Assembly (NCBI GenBank): GCA_016718385.1
Contig: JADKDK010000002.1
Span: 930,001-994,000 of the forward strand
From: Gammaproteobacteria bacterium
GTDB taxonomy: Bacteria; Pseudomonadota; Gammaproteobacteria; Pseudomonadales; UBA5518
Length of the DNA: 64,000 nucleotides
Reading direction: 5' to 3'
How positions within the stretch are numbered: position 1 is the first letter of the stretch; every line of letters starts with the position of its first letter. Positions 46,730 through 56,207 of the stretch are shown in pieces. A program made the position numbers and the translations under genes. The notes below the pieces were generated by a model. That model searched no databases and was not told where the DNA came from. It saw only the letters and a list, made by a program, of their open reading frames with translations.

Positions 46730-48088
46730 ATGATGCGCGAGGGCAACGCCCGCCAGGTACTCAGCGTCAGCGACCTCAACCGCTACAGCCGCGAGCTGCT
46801 CGAGGCCGCGTTCCCCTCGGTGTGGGTCGAGGGCGAGATCTCCAACTTCTCGGCGCCGAGCTCCGGTCACTGGTACTTCACGCTGAAGGACAGCGATGCG
46901 CAGGTGCGCTGCGCGATGTTCCGCAACCGCAACCTGCGCGCGCGCCTGCGCCCCGCGAACGGCGATCGCGTGCTGGTGCGGGGCAGCGTGAGCCTCTACA
47001 CGGCGCGCGGCGAGTACCAGCTGATCGCCGAGGAACTCGAGGCGGCGGGCGCCGGCGCGCTGCAGCGCGCCCTGGAGCTGCTGCGCCAGCGCCTCGCGGC
47101 CGAGGGCCTGTTCGCGCCCGAGCGCAAGCGCGCGCTGCCGCCGTTCCCGGCGCATCTGGGCGTGATCACCTCCGCCACCGGTGCGGCGCTGCACGACATC
47201 CTCACCGTGCTGCGACGGCGCTACCCGCCGCTGCGCGTCAGCGTGTTCCCGGTCCCGGTGCAGGGCGAGGGCGCCGGCGCGCAGATCGCCGCGGCGATCG
47301 CCAGCGCAAACCGCGTCGCCGCGACGCTGGACCCGCCGCTGGACGTGCTGCTCATCGGGCGCGGCGGCGGCTCGCTGGAGGACCTGTGGGCCTTCAACGA
47401 GGAAGTCCTCGCGCGCGCGATCCACGCCAGCGCGCTGCCCGTGGTGTCGGCCGTGGGCCACGAGACCGACTTCACCATCGCCGACTTCGTGGCCGATGTG
47501 CGCGCGCCGACGCCCTCGGCCGCGGCCGAGTTGCTGACGCCGGACCGTGACACCCTGTTGCGCTCGCTCGCCGCCTCGCGCACCCGCCTCGCACAGTTGC
47601 TCTCGCGCGAGCTCGCGGCGCGCCGGCAGCGGCTGGAATGGCTGACGCGCCGGCTGCGTCATCCGGGCGCGCGCCTGCGCGAACAGGCGCAGCGCCTCGA
47701 CGACCTCGAGCTGCGTCTGCGCGCGGGCATGCGTCATCGCCTGCAGATCGCCGAATCGCGCCTCGCGCACGCGCGCACCGGCCTGGCCGCGCACTCCCCC
47801 GCGCGTCGCCTCGAGGAGCAGCGCCGCGTCATCGCCCAGCTCGACAAGCGTCTCGCCACCACGATGCGCCAGACGCTCGCCGCGCGCGAGAAGCGCCTCG
47901 CCGCGCTCGCGCACCTGCTCGATTCCGTCAGCCCGCTGTCCACGCTGGCGCGCGGCTACGCGATCCTCAGCGACGCCGAGGGCCGCGTGCTGCGCGCGGC
48001 GACCGACACCACCCCCGGCGCCCGGGTGCAGGCGCGACTGGCCAGCGGCAGTATCGATTGCACGGTAGACGCAGTCCACGCGGTGTAG
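46730..48088 (+). CDS. xseA: exodeoxyribonuclease VII large subunit
   Basis: This catalytic subunit of the single-strand nuclease ExoVII has 452 residues, with an N-terminal OB fold (VSDLNRYSRELLEAAFPSVWVEGEISNF), a nuclease core with GRGGGSLEDLWAFN and SAVGHETDFTIAD, and a long C-terminal coiled coil. All parts are intact. The opposite strand is open over the entire gene in the frame of comEC (see there). Confidence 0.95.
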   Translation: MMREGNARQVLSVSDLNRYSRELLEAAFPSVWVEGEISNFSAPSSGHWYFTLKDSDAQVRCAMFRNRNLRARLRPANGDRVLVRGSVSLYTARGEYQLIAEELEAAGAGALQRALELLRQRLAAEGLFAPERKRALPPFPAHLGVITSATGAALHDILTVLRRRYPPLRVSVFPVPVQGEGAGAQIAAAIASANRVAATLDPPLDVLLIGRGGGSLEDLWAFNEEVLARAIHASALPVVSAVGHETDFTIADFVADVRAPTPSAAAELLTPDRDTLLRSLAASRTRLAQLLSRELAARRQRLEWLTRRLRHPGARLREQAQRLDDLELRLRAGMRHRLQIAESRLAHARTGLAAHSPARRLEEQRRVIAQLDKRLATTMRQTLAAREKRLAALAHLLDSVSPLSTLARGYAILSDAEGRVLRAATDTTPGARVQARLASGSIDCTVDAVHAV

Positions 48089-48390
48089 AAAGGGCCCTGT
48101 TGCGGCTGATGCTGCGCACGATATCCGGACCACCCACGGAAGGCGCGGCGAGGGGGCCCTCTGTCGCCATCCATGGCGGATGCCGAACTGCGCCGGGAGC
48201 GCCTTCGGGGACTCGGCACGCAGGCCGTCTGAACATTCAAGCGGCGGCTGCGTCTGCCGAGCGGCTGCTGGCCACCGCCTCGGCGTGGCCGGGATGCGGC
48301 GCGAGCCACAGGGACGTACTTGCGGCGTGCCCGCAGGGCAGTGGGCAGCCCAGCCAGCGACGCCAACTCGGCCTCTGATGAATCGGCGGT
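48089..48390. repeat. repeat-rich intergenic region between xseA and comEC
   Basis: About 300 bases without a supported gene contain several palindromes, including GTCGCCATCCATGGCG (48163-48178), close in pattern to the GTCGCCATGAATGGCGAC unit at 41031, and a GC-rich stretch with CAGGGACGTACTTGCGG (48310-48326). I see no promoter. The comEC frame passes through it without a stop. Confidence 0.6.
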
Positions 48391-50707
48391 TCAGCCGCAT
48401 CGCGGCATACCAGAACCGCCGGTGGTCGATGCGCCAGCGCTCGGGCGGCGCGATCACGCCGTGCGCATCGACCTGCAAGCGCACCGCGCCGTGGCGCGCG
48501 GTCTCGAGGATCTCCGCGCCCGAGGCGCGATAACGCGAGAGCACGTCCGGATGCGGATGACCGAAGCGGTTGCGATGGCCGGCGGATACCAGCGCGTAGC
48601 GCGGCTGCACGGCCGCGACGAAGGCTGGCGTCGAGGAACTGTGGCTGCCGTGATGGGGCACCAGCAGGATATCGGCGCGCAATTGTTGGCGCGCCGATGC
48701 GAGCAGCATCGCCTCGGCCTCGGCCTCGATATCGCCGGCGAGCAGGAGCACGCGCCCGGCCGCCGCGATGCGCAGCACGCAGGAGCGGTTGTTGTCCGAG
48801 CCGGGCAGCCCCGCGCGCGGATGCAGCACCGCAAACGCCACGCCGTCCCACTCCCAGCGCATGCCGCGCTCGCAGGATCGCGATGCGAGGCCCTCGATGC
48901 CCTCGGCGCCGAGCGCGTCGTCTACCGGCAGCGCCGCGAACAGTCCCGCCGCCCCGCCGGCGTGGTCGTTGTCGGCATGGCTGATCACCAGGCGATCGAG
49001 CCGGCGCACACCGCTGCGCGCCAGCGCCGGCGCCACGATCGCCCCGCCGGCCTCGAAGCGCTCGCTGAAGCGCGGCCCGGCGTCGTAGACCAGGCTGTGA
49101 CGGGCCGTGCGCACGACCACGGCGCTGCCCTGGCCCGCGTCCAGCATCAGCAGTTCCAGCAGCGGCGGCGGCTCGCGCGCGGGCAGCAGCAGTGGCAGCA
49201 GCAGTGCCACCCCCGCGGCGCGCGCGGGGAATCCGCGCGGCAGCAGCAGCCACACCGTGCCGAGCAGCGCGAACGCGATGCGCCAGGCATCCGGCGCCGG
49301 CGCCAGCGCGGGCAGCTCCGGGCTGATCGCGGCGGCGCGTTGCAGCAGCCACGTCAGCAGTTCCAGGCCGAGCAGCGCGAGCTTCAGCAGCGGCCAGGCG
49401 AAGGCATCGCCCAGGGCCAGCAGCAGGCAGCCGGCCAGTGCCGCCGGCACGACCACCAGATCCGCGAGCGGAATCGCGAGGGCATTGACCAGCGGTGCCA
49501 GCGGCGCCTGCGCCTGCCCGGCGAGCAGCAGCGGACACCACAGCGCCACGCCCACCACCAGCTGCGGCAGCCACAGCAGTTGCACGCGCGAAGGCCGCCC
49601 CAGCCGCCCGGCAAAGGCCAGCAGCAGCGCACCCACGGTGATGAAGCTCAGCCAGAACCCGGTCTGCATCGCGGCCAGCGGCTGCACCACCAGCACGGCG
49701 AGCAGCGCCAGCGCATACGCCAGCCAGGGCTGCAGGTGCCGCTCGCGCAGGCCGAACAGGAACAGCACGCCGACCATCAGCAGCGCGCGCTGCACCGACA
49801 CGCCCATGCCGGCGAGCGCACCGTAGGCGAGCGTGGCCGGCGCCGCCGCGAGCATGCCCCAGCTGCGCGCCGGCAGCACCAGCAGCGCCCGCGGCCATGC
49901 CCGCGCCACGAACCCGGCGAACGCCATCACCAGCATGGCCACCAGGGTGATGTGCATGCCGCTGATCACCATCAGGTGCGTGGTGCCGGTGCGCGCGAAC
50001 AGCGCCCAGTCGGCGGGGGTGAATCGCGAGGCATCCCCCAGGGTGACCGCGAGCAGCTTGCCCAGCTGCGGCTCGCGCGCGAGCAGGCCCTCGAGGCGTG
50101 CGCGCAAGCGGTAGCGCCAGCGGTCCAGCGGCACCCGGCACAGCGCGTCGTCCAGGCGCGCCGGGGGCGCCTTGTTCACCGCGTAGCCCGTGGCATCGAT
50201 GCCCTGCCCCAGCAGCCAGGCCTGGTAATCGTAACCGCCGGGATTGGCGAAGCCGCGCGGCGCGCGCAGGCGCAGCGTCATGGCCCAGGCCTCGCCGGGC
50301 GCGAACGCCGCCGGACCGTACCAGCCGAGCTCGACCCGCCGTCCCTGCCAGCGGGCCAGCGGGCCCGAGGCCCCGGGCAGTGGATCGAGCACGCGCGCGC
50401 GCAGTCGCCATGACTCCCCGCGCGCGTCGTGACGCACGAGCGGCAAGCCCTCGACGCAGAGCCGTACCGGCAGGTCGCGCCCCTCGAGTTGCGCCGGCAA
50501 CGCGCGCGCCAGCAGTTCATGGCCGCGCAGGCAGCCCCAGGCGAGGCCCAGCACGAGGCAGGCGGTCAGCCGCGGCAGCGGCCGGCGCCAGCACGCCAGC
50601 ACTGACGCGAGCAGCGCCGCGCCCCCGATCGGCAGCAGGCCGGGCAGGACGGGAAGGCGGGTGGCGATGACAATGCCGGCCGCGCCGGCGAGCATCCCTG
50701 CGATCAT
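48391..50707 (-). CDS. comEC: DNA internalization channel protein ComEC/Rec2, no stop codon at expected end
   Basis: ComEC forms the inner-membrane channel for DNA uptake. From M at 50707 it shows an N-terminal DUF4131/OB region, a multi-helix competence domain (TGTTHLMVISGMHITLV) and a C-terminal metallo-beta-lactamase domain (SHADNDHAGG, PHHGSHSSS). Family similarity ends near RRFWY at about 48400, but the frame has no stop there: it stays open through the repeat region and antisense to all of xseA until 46586 (1373 residues). A TGA in a neighbouring frame at 48391 would end the protein normally after a one-base shift. I give the conserved part only. Confidence 0.82.
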
Positions 50708-50901
50708 GCGAGTCTCTCCAATCCTTTGGACGAGACGCCCGGGGCGCGCGTGGCGCGGCGCCGGCCGTGAGCGCATTGAGGCGCAGTGCCACAACAATTG
50801 CAATCTTGTAAGGGCAAGCTCTGCGGCCTATGCTTCGGCGCCGGTCCGCCCCGCGCACCGCCGCCCCGTCAACGCCCGAAGAGCCCGCCCGGAAGCCATC
50901 G

Positions 50902-51447
50902 ATGCCGCGCAGAACCATCCGGCGCCTGCTGCCCAAGCCGCACGCCATCCGCGATCACAAGTCGCTGCGGCTGGTGAGCGCGCGCCTGCACGACCCGAAC
51001 CTGTGGCACCTGAACCGGCACTCGGTCTCGGTCGCGGCATTCGTCGGCATATTCGTGGCGTTCATACCGGTGCCGATGCAGATGCTGATCGCGGCCGCGG
51101 GCGCGATCTGGCTGCGCTGCAACATCACGCTGGCCGTGGCGCTGGTGTGGCTGACCAACCCGTTGACGATGCCGCCGATCTTCTACGCGACCTATCGCCT
51201 CGGCGCCTGGCTGATGGACATCCCCGCCAGCGCCGCCCCGTTCGAGATGAGCGTGGAATGGATCGAGCAGAGCCTGATCGACATCTGGCCCCCGCTGCTG
51301 CTCGGCAGCCTGCTGTGCGGCGTGGTGCTGGGCACGCTGGCCTGGCTGGCCATGCGCGTGCTGTGGCGCGTCGGTGTGCAACTGAAGTGGCGCTCGCGCC
51401 TGCGCGAGCGCCGCAACCGGCCGCCGCGCGAGCCGCCCGCGCCATAG
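50902..51447 (+). CDS. DUF2062 membrane protein, copy 1
   Basis: This 181-residue DUF2062 family protein has a basic N-terminus (MPRRTIRRLLPKPH), two main hydrophobic hairpins and the conserved FVAFIPVPMQMLIAAAGAIWLRCNI. I chose the ATG at 50902 to match copy 2. The function of the family is not known. It lies eleven bases before copy 2 and diverges from comEC. Confidence 0.85.
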   Translation: MPRRTIRRLLPKPHAIRDHKSLRLVSARLHDPNLWHLNRHSVSVAAFVGIFVAFIPVPMQMLIAAAGAIWLRCNITLAVALVWLTNPLTMPPIFYATYRLGAWLMDIPASAAPFEMSVEWIEQSLIDIWPPLLLGSLLCGVVLGTLAWLAMRVLWRVGVQLKWRSRLRERRNRPPREPPAP

Positions 51448-51458
51448 CGGCAGCCCCG

Positions 51459-51992
51459 ATGCCGCGCCGCACGCTCCGGCGATTCCTGCCGCAGCCGCAC
51501 TTCATCCGCGAGCACAAGTCGCTGCGCCTGCTCGCGCTGGTGCTGCACGACCCGAACCTGTTCCACCTGAACCGCCGCTCGGTCTCGCTGGCGGCGTTCG
51601 TGAGCGTCTTCGTGGGGCTGCAGCCGGTGCCGATGCACATGCTGATCGCGGCCGCCGCCGCGGTGTGGTTGCGCTGCAACATCACGCTGGCGGTGATCGG
51701 CGTGTGGGTGTCGAACCCGCTGACGCTGCCCGCCATCGTCTACGCCGAGTATGCGCTCGGCGCCCGCCTGATGGGCATCCCGGCGGGCAGCGGCGGCTTC
51801 GAGATGAGCGTCGCGTGGCTCGAGCACAGCCTGCACGACATCTGGGAACCGCTGTTCCTCGGCAGCATCCTGGGCGGACTGGCACTGGGAGCGCTGGCCT
51901 GGGCTGCCACGCGGCTGCTGTGGCGCCTCGCGGTGCAGTTGAGGTGGCGCGCGCGGCGGCACGAGCGTGCCCGCCGCGCGACTCATTCGTAG
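51459..51992 (+). CDS. DUF2062 membrane protein, copy 2
   Basis: This 177-residue paralogue of the preceding gene starts MPRRTLRRFLPQPHFIREHKSLRLLA with VGLQPVPMHMLIAAAAAVWLRCNITLAV. The two proteins match along their whole length, so they probably arose by tandem duplication. Its last ten bases overlap the end of convergent lolE. Confidence 0.85.
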   Translation: MPRRTLRRFLPQPHFIREHKSLRLLALVLHDPNLFHLNRRSVSLAAFVSVFVGLQPVPMHMLIAAAAAVWLRCNITLAVIGVWVSNPLTLPAIVYAEYALGARLMGIPAGSGGFEMSVAWLEHSLHDIWEPLFLGSILGGLALGALAWAATRLLWRLAVQLRWRARRHERARRATHS

Positions 51993-53224
51993 CGCAGCAC
52001 CTCGGCCGGCTGCATGCGCGCCGCTCGCCAGGAGGGATAGAGCGTGGCCACGAAGCTCATCGCGAGCGCCACGGCGCAGACCTCGAGCACGTCGCGCCAG
52101 GCGAGATCCGAGGGCAGGTAGCTCACCGGGTAGACCTCGGCCTCGAGGAACTGCACGCCGAGCAGCGTTTCCAGCAGCGCGACCGCGTCGGTGATGCCCA
52201 ACGACAGCAGGCTGCCGATCACGCCGCCGGCAAGGGCGCCCGCCAGCCCGATCAACGTGCCCTGCACCACGAACACGCCCATGATCGCCGCCGGGCTCGC
52301 GCCCAGCGTGCGCAGGATCGCGATGTCGCCCTCCTTGTCCTTCACGATCAGGAACAGCGTGGACACCACGTTGAACACGGCGACCGCGATGATCAGGAAC
52401 AGCAGGATGCCGACCATGTTGCGCGAGAGCTGGATCGCCTCGTAGAGATTGCCGTGGGTGCGCGTCCAGTCGAGGCCGTAGATCCCGATGCCCAGCCCCT
52501 GGATCACCTCGCGTTGCACGCGCGGCGCCGTGAACAGGTCACGCACCTGGAAGCGCACGCCCTGCACCACGCCGGGCTGGCCGCGCAGCCGCGTGGCGGC
52601 ATCGAGGCCGATCAGTGCCAGCGTGTTGTCGACCTCGGTGCCGGTGTTGAAGATGCCCGCGAGCCGCATGCGCTGCGCGCGCGGCACCACCTGGCCCTCG
52701 GCGTTCACCTCGGGCACCAGCACCAGCAGGCTGGCGCCGGGGGCGACACCGAGGCGCTGCGCGAGCGCACGGCTGAGCAGCACGGTGTCGGGCTCGGCCA
52801 GCGCGTCGAGGCTGCCCGATTCGAGGTAACGGTCGATCGCGGAGATGCGCCGCTCGGCCGCGGCGTCGGCGCCGTGCAGCAGCGCCGGCACCACCTTGCC
52901 GCGATGCATCAGCAGGCCCTGCAGGTCGACGTAGGGCGCGGCGGCCACCACATCGGGATGCGCCTCGACCGCGGCCGCGAGCGGCTGCCAGTCCGCGACC
53001 GGCTCGATCGGCTGCAGCGAGACGTGCGGCACCAGCGACAGGATGCGTTCGCGCAGCTCGCGATCGAAACCGTTCATCACCGACAGCACCACGATCAGCA
53101 GCGCCACGCCGAGCACCAGGCCCAGCATCGAGACCCGCGAGATGAACGCCACCAGCGCGCCGCGGTGCGAGCTGCCCGCGTAGCGGAAACCCACCCGCAG
53201 CGGAAAGCGCCAGGCGTGGCCCAT
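51983..53224 (-). CDS. lolE: lipoprotein-releasing ABC transporter permease LolE
   Basis: This 413-residue permease of the LolCDE complex releases lipoproteins from the inner membrane to LolA. It has four transmembrane helices (about residues 26-48 and three in the last 150) around a large periplasmic domain, with LSVMNGFDRELRERILSLVPHVSL shared with LolC. It is the last gene of lolC-lolD-lolE; lolD ends at the next base. The LolC/LolE assignment follows gene order. Confidence 0.92.
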   Translation of the reverse strand: MGHAWRFPLRVGFRYAGSSHRGALVAFISRVSMLGLVLGVALLIVVLSVMNGFDRELRERILSLVPHVSLQPIEPVADWQPLAAAVEAHPDVVAAAPYVDLQGLLMHRGKVVPALLHGADAAAERRISAIDRYLESGSLDALAEPDTVLLSRALAQRLGVAPGASLLVLVPEVNAEGQVVPRAQRMRLAGIFNTGTEVDNTLALIGLDAATRLRGQPGVVQGVRFQVRDLFTAPRVQREVIQGLGIGIYGLDWTRTHGNLYEAIQLSRNMVGILLFLIIAVAVFNVVSTLFLIVKDKEGDIAILRTLGASPAAIMGVFVVQGTLIGLAGALAGGVIGSLLSLGITDAVALLETLLGVQFLEAEVYPVSYLPSDLAWRDVLEVCAVALAMSFVATLYPSWRAARMQPAEVLRYE

Positions 53225-53896
53225 TCAGGGTCCCTCGTGCAGGCGCCCGCGCGCCAGCGTGAGGATGCGGTCCATGCGCGCGGCCAGCTGCGGATCGTGC
53301 GTCACGATCACGAAGCTGGTGCCGAGATCGCGGTTCAGCGCGTCCATCAGGAGGTGGATCTCCGCGGCCGTGCCCTGGTCGAGGTTGCCGGTCGGCTCGT
53401 CCATCAGCACGCAGCGCGGCTCGGTCACCAGCGCGCGCGCGATCGCGACGCGCTGGCGCTCGCCGCCGGAGAGCTCGCCCGGCTTGTGCTCGAGGCGCTC
53501 GCCCAGGCCGACGCGCGTGAGCAGCGCGCGCGCGCTGGCGGCGGCCGCGCCCGGCGCGTCGCCGCGTATCAGCAGCGGCATCGCGACGTTCTCCAGCGCG
53601 TCGAATTCCCCGAGCAGGTGATGGAACTGGTAGACGAAGCCGAGCGCGCGGTTGCGCAGCAGGCCGCGCTCGCGCTCGCTGAGCGCGCTGATCACGCGCC
53701 CTTGCACCCGCACCTCGCCGCTGCTGGGCAGGTCCAGCCCGCCCAGCATGTTCAGCAGCGTGCTCTTGCCCGAGCCCGACTGCCCCACGATCGCGACGCG
53801 CTCGCCGCGCGCCACGGCGAGCTCCACGCCGTCGAGCACCACCAGTTCGCGCGGCCCTTCGCGGTAGCACTTGCGCAGCGCGCGGCACTCGAGCAC
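53225..53896 (-). CDS. lolD: lipoprotein-releasing ABC transporter ATPase LolD
   Basis: This ATPase of LolCDE has 223 residues, with Walker A GQSGSGKST (residues 38-46), signature LSGGERQR and Walker B CVLMDEPTGNLD. The only workable start is a GTG 18 bases after the lolC stop; it has no clear Shine-Dalgarno, suggesting coupling to lolC translation. It ends directly before lolE. Confidence 0.93.
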   Translation of the reverse strand: MLECRALRKCYREGPRELVVLDGVELAVARGERVAIVGQSGSGKSTLLNMLGGLDLPSSGEVRVQGRVISALSERERGLLRNRALGFVYQFHHLLGEFDALENVAMPLLIRGDAPGAAAASARALLTRVGLGERLEHKPGELSGGERQRVAIARALVTEPRCVLMDEPTGNLDQGTAAEIHLLMDALNRDLGTSFVIVTHDPQLAARMDRILTLARGRLHEGP

Positions 53897-53914
53897 CGGT
53901 ACGCCGGCACGGCA

Positions 53915-55156
53915 TCATTCATAGCGCAAGGCCTCCGCAGGACCGATACGCGAGGCGCGCAGCGCCGGATACAGCGTCGCCAGCACCGCGAGCGCGAGCC
54001 CGCAGCCGGCGATCAGCACGATATCGGCGAGCCGCACCTGCGACGGGATGTAGCTGATGAAGTAGACGTTGGGGTTGAACAGCCGCAAGCCCAGCGCCTG
54101 CTCGATCCAGCCCGCGACGCTGCCGATGTGCCAGGCGAGCGGAATGCCGGCCGCGAGGCCCATGCCGAGCCCGGCCAGCCCGATCAGCGAGCCCTGCACC
54201 GTGAAGATCGCCATCACCTGGCGCGGCGAGGCACCCATGGTGCGCAGCACCGCGATCGCGCCGCGCTTCTCGGCGACGACCATCGTGAGTATCGAGACGA
54301 TGTTGAAGGCCGCGACCGCGACGATCACCAGCAGCAGCAGCGTGACCATGCGCTTCTCCATGCGGATCGCGCTGAACAGGCTGCCCTGCGAGACGCTCCA
54401 GTCCTCGGCCACCAGGCCCGCGGCGAGCGCCGACGCGATGCGCTCGCGCACCACGGGCGCGAGGTCGGGATCCGCGAGCGCGAGCCGCACGCCCTGCACG
54501 CCGCCGCCGGTGCGGTAGAGCCGCGCGGCATCATCGAGATGGATCAGCGCGGTCGTCGCATCGACCTGCGCGCCGACGGCGAAGATGCCCACGACCCGGA
54601 AACGGCGCATGCGCGGATACGCGCCCGCCGGCGTCACGCTGAGCTCGGGCAGCATCAGCGTGACGTGGTCTCCCGGCTGCACGCCGAGCGAGCGCGCCAG
54701 CAGGTTGCCGATCACGACGCCGAAGGCACCGGGGCGCAGCTGCGCCAGATCGCCCTGCACCATGTAACGCCCGATCGGCGAGACGCGCGCGTCGCGCTCG
54801 GGCCGGATGCCGGTCAGCTCGACGCCGCGCACCACGCCGGGCGTGCTCAGCATCGCGGTGCCGCCGATAAAGGGCGCCACCCCGACCACGGCAGGATCCT
54901 GCTCGAGCGCGGTGGCGAGCGGCTCCCAGTCCTGCAGCGGATGCGCGGCATGCACCAGCACGTGCGGCACCATCGAGAGGATGCGCGTGCGCAGCTCGCG
55001 GTCGAAACCGTTCATCACCGACAGCACCACGAGCAGCGCCATCACGCCGAGCGCGAGGCCGAGCAGCGCGACCGCCGACACCACCGAGATGAAGCGCGTG
55101 CGCCGCCGCGCACGCACGTAGCGCAGGCCGATGAACAGGGGGAAGGGTCGGAACAT
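53915..55156 (-). CDS. lolC: lipoprotein-releasing ABC transporter permease LolC
   Basis: This 413-residue permease starts MFRPFPLFIGLRYVRARRRTRFISVVS, the LolC/E family N-terminus. The frame is open for 48 codons upstream, but this ATG gives the conserved start. It has one helix near residues 24-46, a periplasmic domain, then three helices. It is divergent from a PilZ gene, an arrangement also known in Pseudomonas (PA2986-PA2989). Confidence 0.93.
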   Translation of the reverse strand: MFRPFPLFIGLRYVRARRRTRFISVVSAVALLGLALGVMALLVVLSVMNGFDRELRTRILSMVPHVLVHAAHPLQDWEPLATALEQDPAVVGVAPFIGGTAMLSTPGVVRGVELTGIRPERDARVSPIGRYMVQGDLAQLRPGAFGVVIGNLLARSLGVQPGDHVTLMLPELSVTPAGAYPRMRRFRVVGIFAVGAQVDATTALIHLDDAARLYRTGGGVQGVRLALADPDLAPVVRERIASALAAGLVAEDWSVSQGSLFSAIRMEKRMVTLLLLVIVAVAAFNIVSILTMVVAEKRGAIAVLRTMGASPRQVMAIFTVQGSLIGLAGLGMGLAAGIPLAWHIGSVAGWIEQALGLRLFNPNVYFISYIPSQVRLADIVLIAGCGLALAVLATLYPALRASRIGPAEALRYE

Positions 55157-55212
55157 CGCGGCATTTAAGCACAAATGCGCGCAGCCGGGCACGGCGTGCA
55201 GATTGCTCCGCT

Positions 55213-55240
55213 TTGTGGCGGCCGGGGCGGCGCTTATACT
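55213..55240 (+). promoter_or_regulatory. sigma70-like promoter of the PilZ gene
   Basis: TTGTGG (55213-55218), 16 bases, then TATACT (55235-55240) gives a plausible -35/-10 pair about 41 bases before the ATG. Confidence 0.5.
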
Positions 55241-55280
55241 GGCGCGGAAACCATCCCGGGGATTCGCGGAGACCGCTGTC

Positions 55281-55850
55281 ATGCACGAGCGCAGCGCCAA
55301 CCAGCGTGATTTCTACCGCGTCGACTGCCACGTGATGATCAGTCATTGCGCGGTGGGCGACCACGTGCCCGGCGCACGCCAGCCCGACAGCTACTTTCCC
55401 GACGGCGAGCACTTCAACCTGATGCGCGAGCTGCGCCGCATGGACCACGACGCCAGCCACCTGCTGCACGCGCTCGGCGAGAAGGACCGCAATCTCGGCG
55501 CCTACCTCGCGCACCTGAACCGCAAGATCGACGCGCTGACACGCCACGTCGCGGCGCTGACACCCGAGATGAGCCGCGGCAGCGAGCAGGTCGTCTCACT
55601 GAGCGAGGGCGGCGTGTCGTTCCATGCCCCGCAGCCGCCGGCGCCGGGCAGCGTGCTGGCGATCCGCATGACACTGCTGCCGGCCTGGGTCGGCATCGCG
55701 GTCTACGGGATGGTCGTGGCCGCGGGCGCCGGCGAGCGCAACGTCGCGGTCAACTTCGAGCAGCTGCAGGATGCCGACCGCCAGATCATCGCGCGCCACG
55801 TGATGCAGGTGCAGATGGCCGAGCAGCGCCGCGCCCGCGAAGGCGCCTGA
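55281..55850 (+). CDS. PilZ domain protein next to lolCDE
   Basis: This 189-residue protein has R9-xxx-R13 at the N-terminus, a helical insert of about 100 residues (RELRRMDHDASHLLHALGEKDRNL), and the second PilZ motif SLSEGGVSF. Asp/Asn is replaced by Ser in the D/N-x-S-x-x-G motif, so c-di-GMP binding may be altered. A PilZ gene at this position next to lolCDE is conserved in Pseudomonas. It is followed 29 bases later by a small secreted protein. Confidence 0.8.
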   Translation: MHERSANQRDFYRVDCHVMISHCAVGDHVPGARQPDSYFPDGEHFNLMRELRRMDHDASHLLHALGEKDRNLGAYLAHLNRKIDALTRHVAALTPEMSRGSEQVVSLSEGGVSFHAPQPPAPGSVLAIRMTLLPAWVGIAVYGMVVAAGAGERNVAVNFEQLQDADRQIIARHVMQVQMAEQRRAREGA

Positions 55851-55879
55851 GTGCCGCGCAACACGCACAGGAGATTCGC

Positions 55880-56206
55880 ATGAACGCTATCGTCCGCACC
55901 CTGGTCGGCGTTGCCTTCGGCCTGGCGGCAGCAGCCGCCGTGACCGACGAACTGAAGATTCCCGTCGGCTCGCAGGCACTCGCCGACGGCGGCCCGCTGC
56001 CGCCGCACGGCATGCTGATGCCGCGCGTGCGCGCCGGCTGGGGCGAACCCGCGCTGGTGCACGACGCGGTGGGGCAACCGCCGATCACGCGCTGGGACTA
56101 CGCGGATTTTTCGGTGTATTTCGAGCACGACCACGTGGTGCACGCGGTGGCGCATCACCGCCGCGCCGACACTCCCGTTTCCGACGATCAACCACTGGAC
56201 GACTGA
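55880..56206 (+). CDS. small secreted protein of unknown function
   Basis: This 108-residue protein has an N-terminal signal segment (IVRTLVGVAFGLAAAAAVTD) and a conserved-looking C-terminus (RVRAGWGEPALVHDAVGQPPITRWDYADFSVYFEHDHVVHAV). The latter resembles small BamE/SmpA-like domains often found near lol and PilZ genes. The function is not known. AGGAGA precedes the start. The gap to the next gene is one base, so co-translation is likely. Confidence 0.7.
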   Translation: MNAIVRTLVGVAFGLAAAAAVTDELKIPVGSQALADGGPLPPHGMLMPRVRAGWGEPALVHDAVGQPPITRWDYADFSVYFEHDHVVHAVAHHRRADTPVSDDQPLDD

Positions 56207-56207
56207 T

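Noticed and set aside
46586..48390. Possible extra C-terminal domain of comEC
   Set aside because: The extension is repeat DNA followed by the exact antisense of xseA, and no domain-like pattern is seen.
51665..55168. Open frame of about 1,170 codons on the plus strand opposite lolCDE
   Set aside because: Antisense to lolE, lolD and lolC; rich in Arg/His/Ala/Gln, typical of a shadow frame in high-GC DNA.
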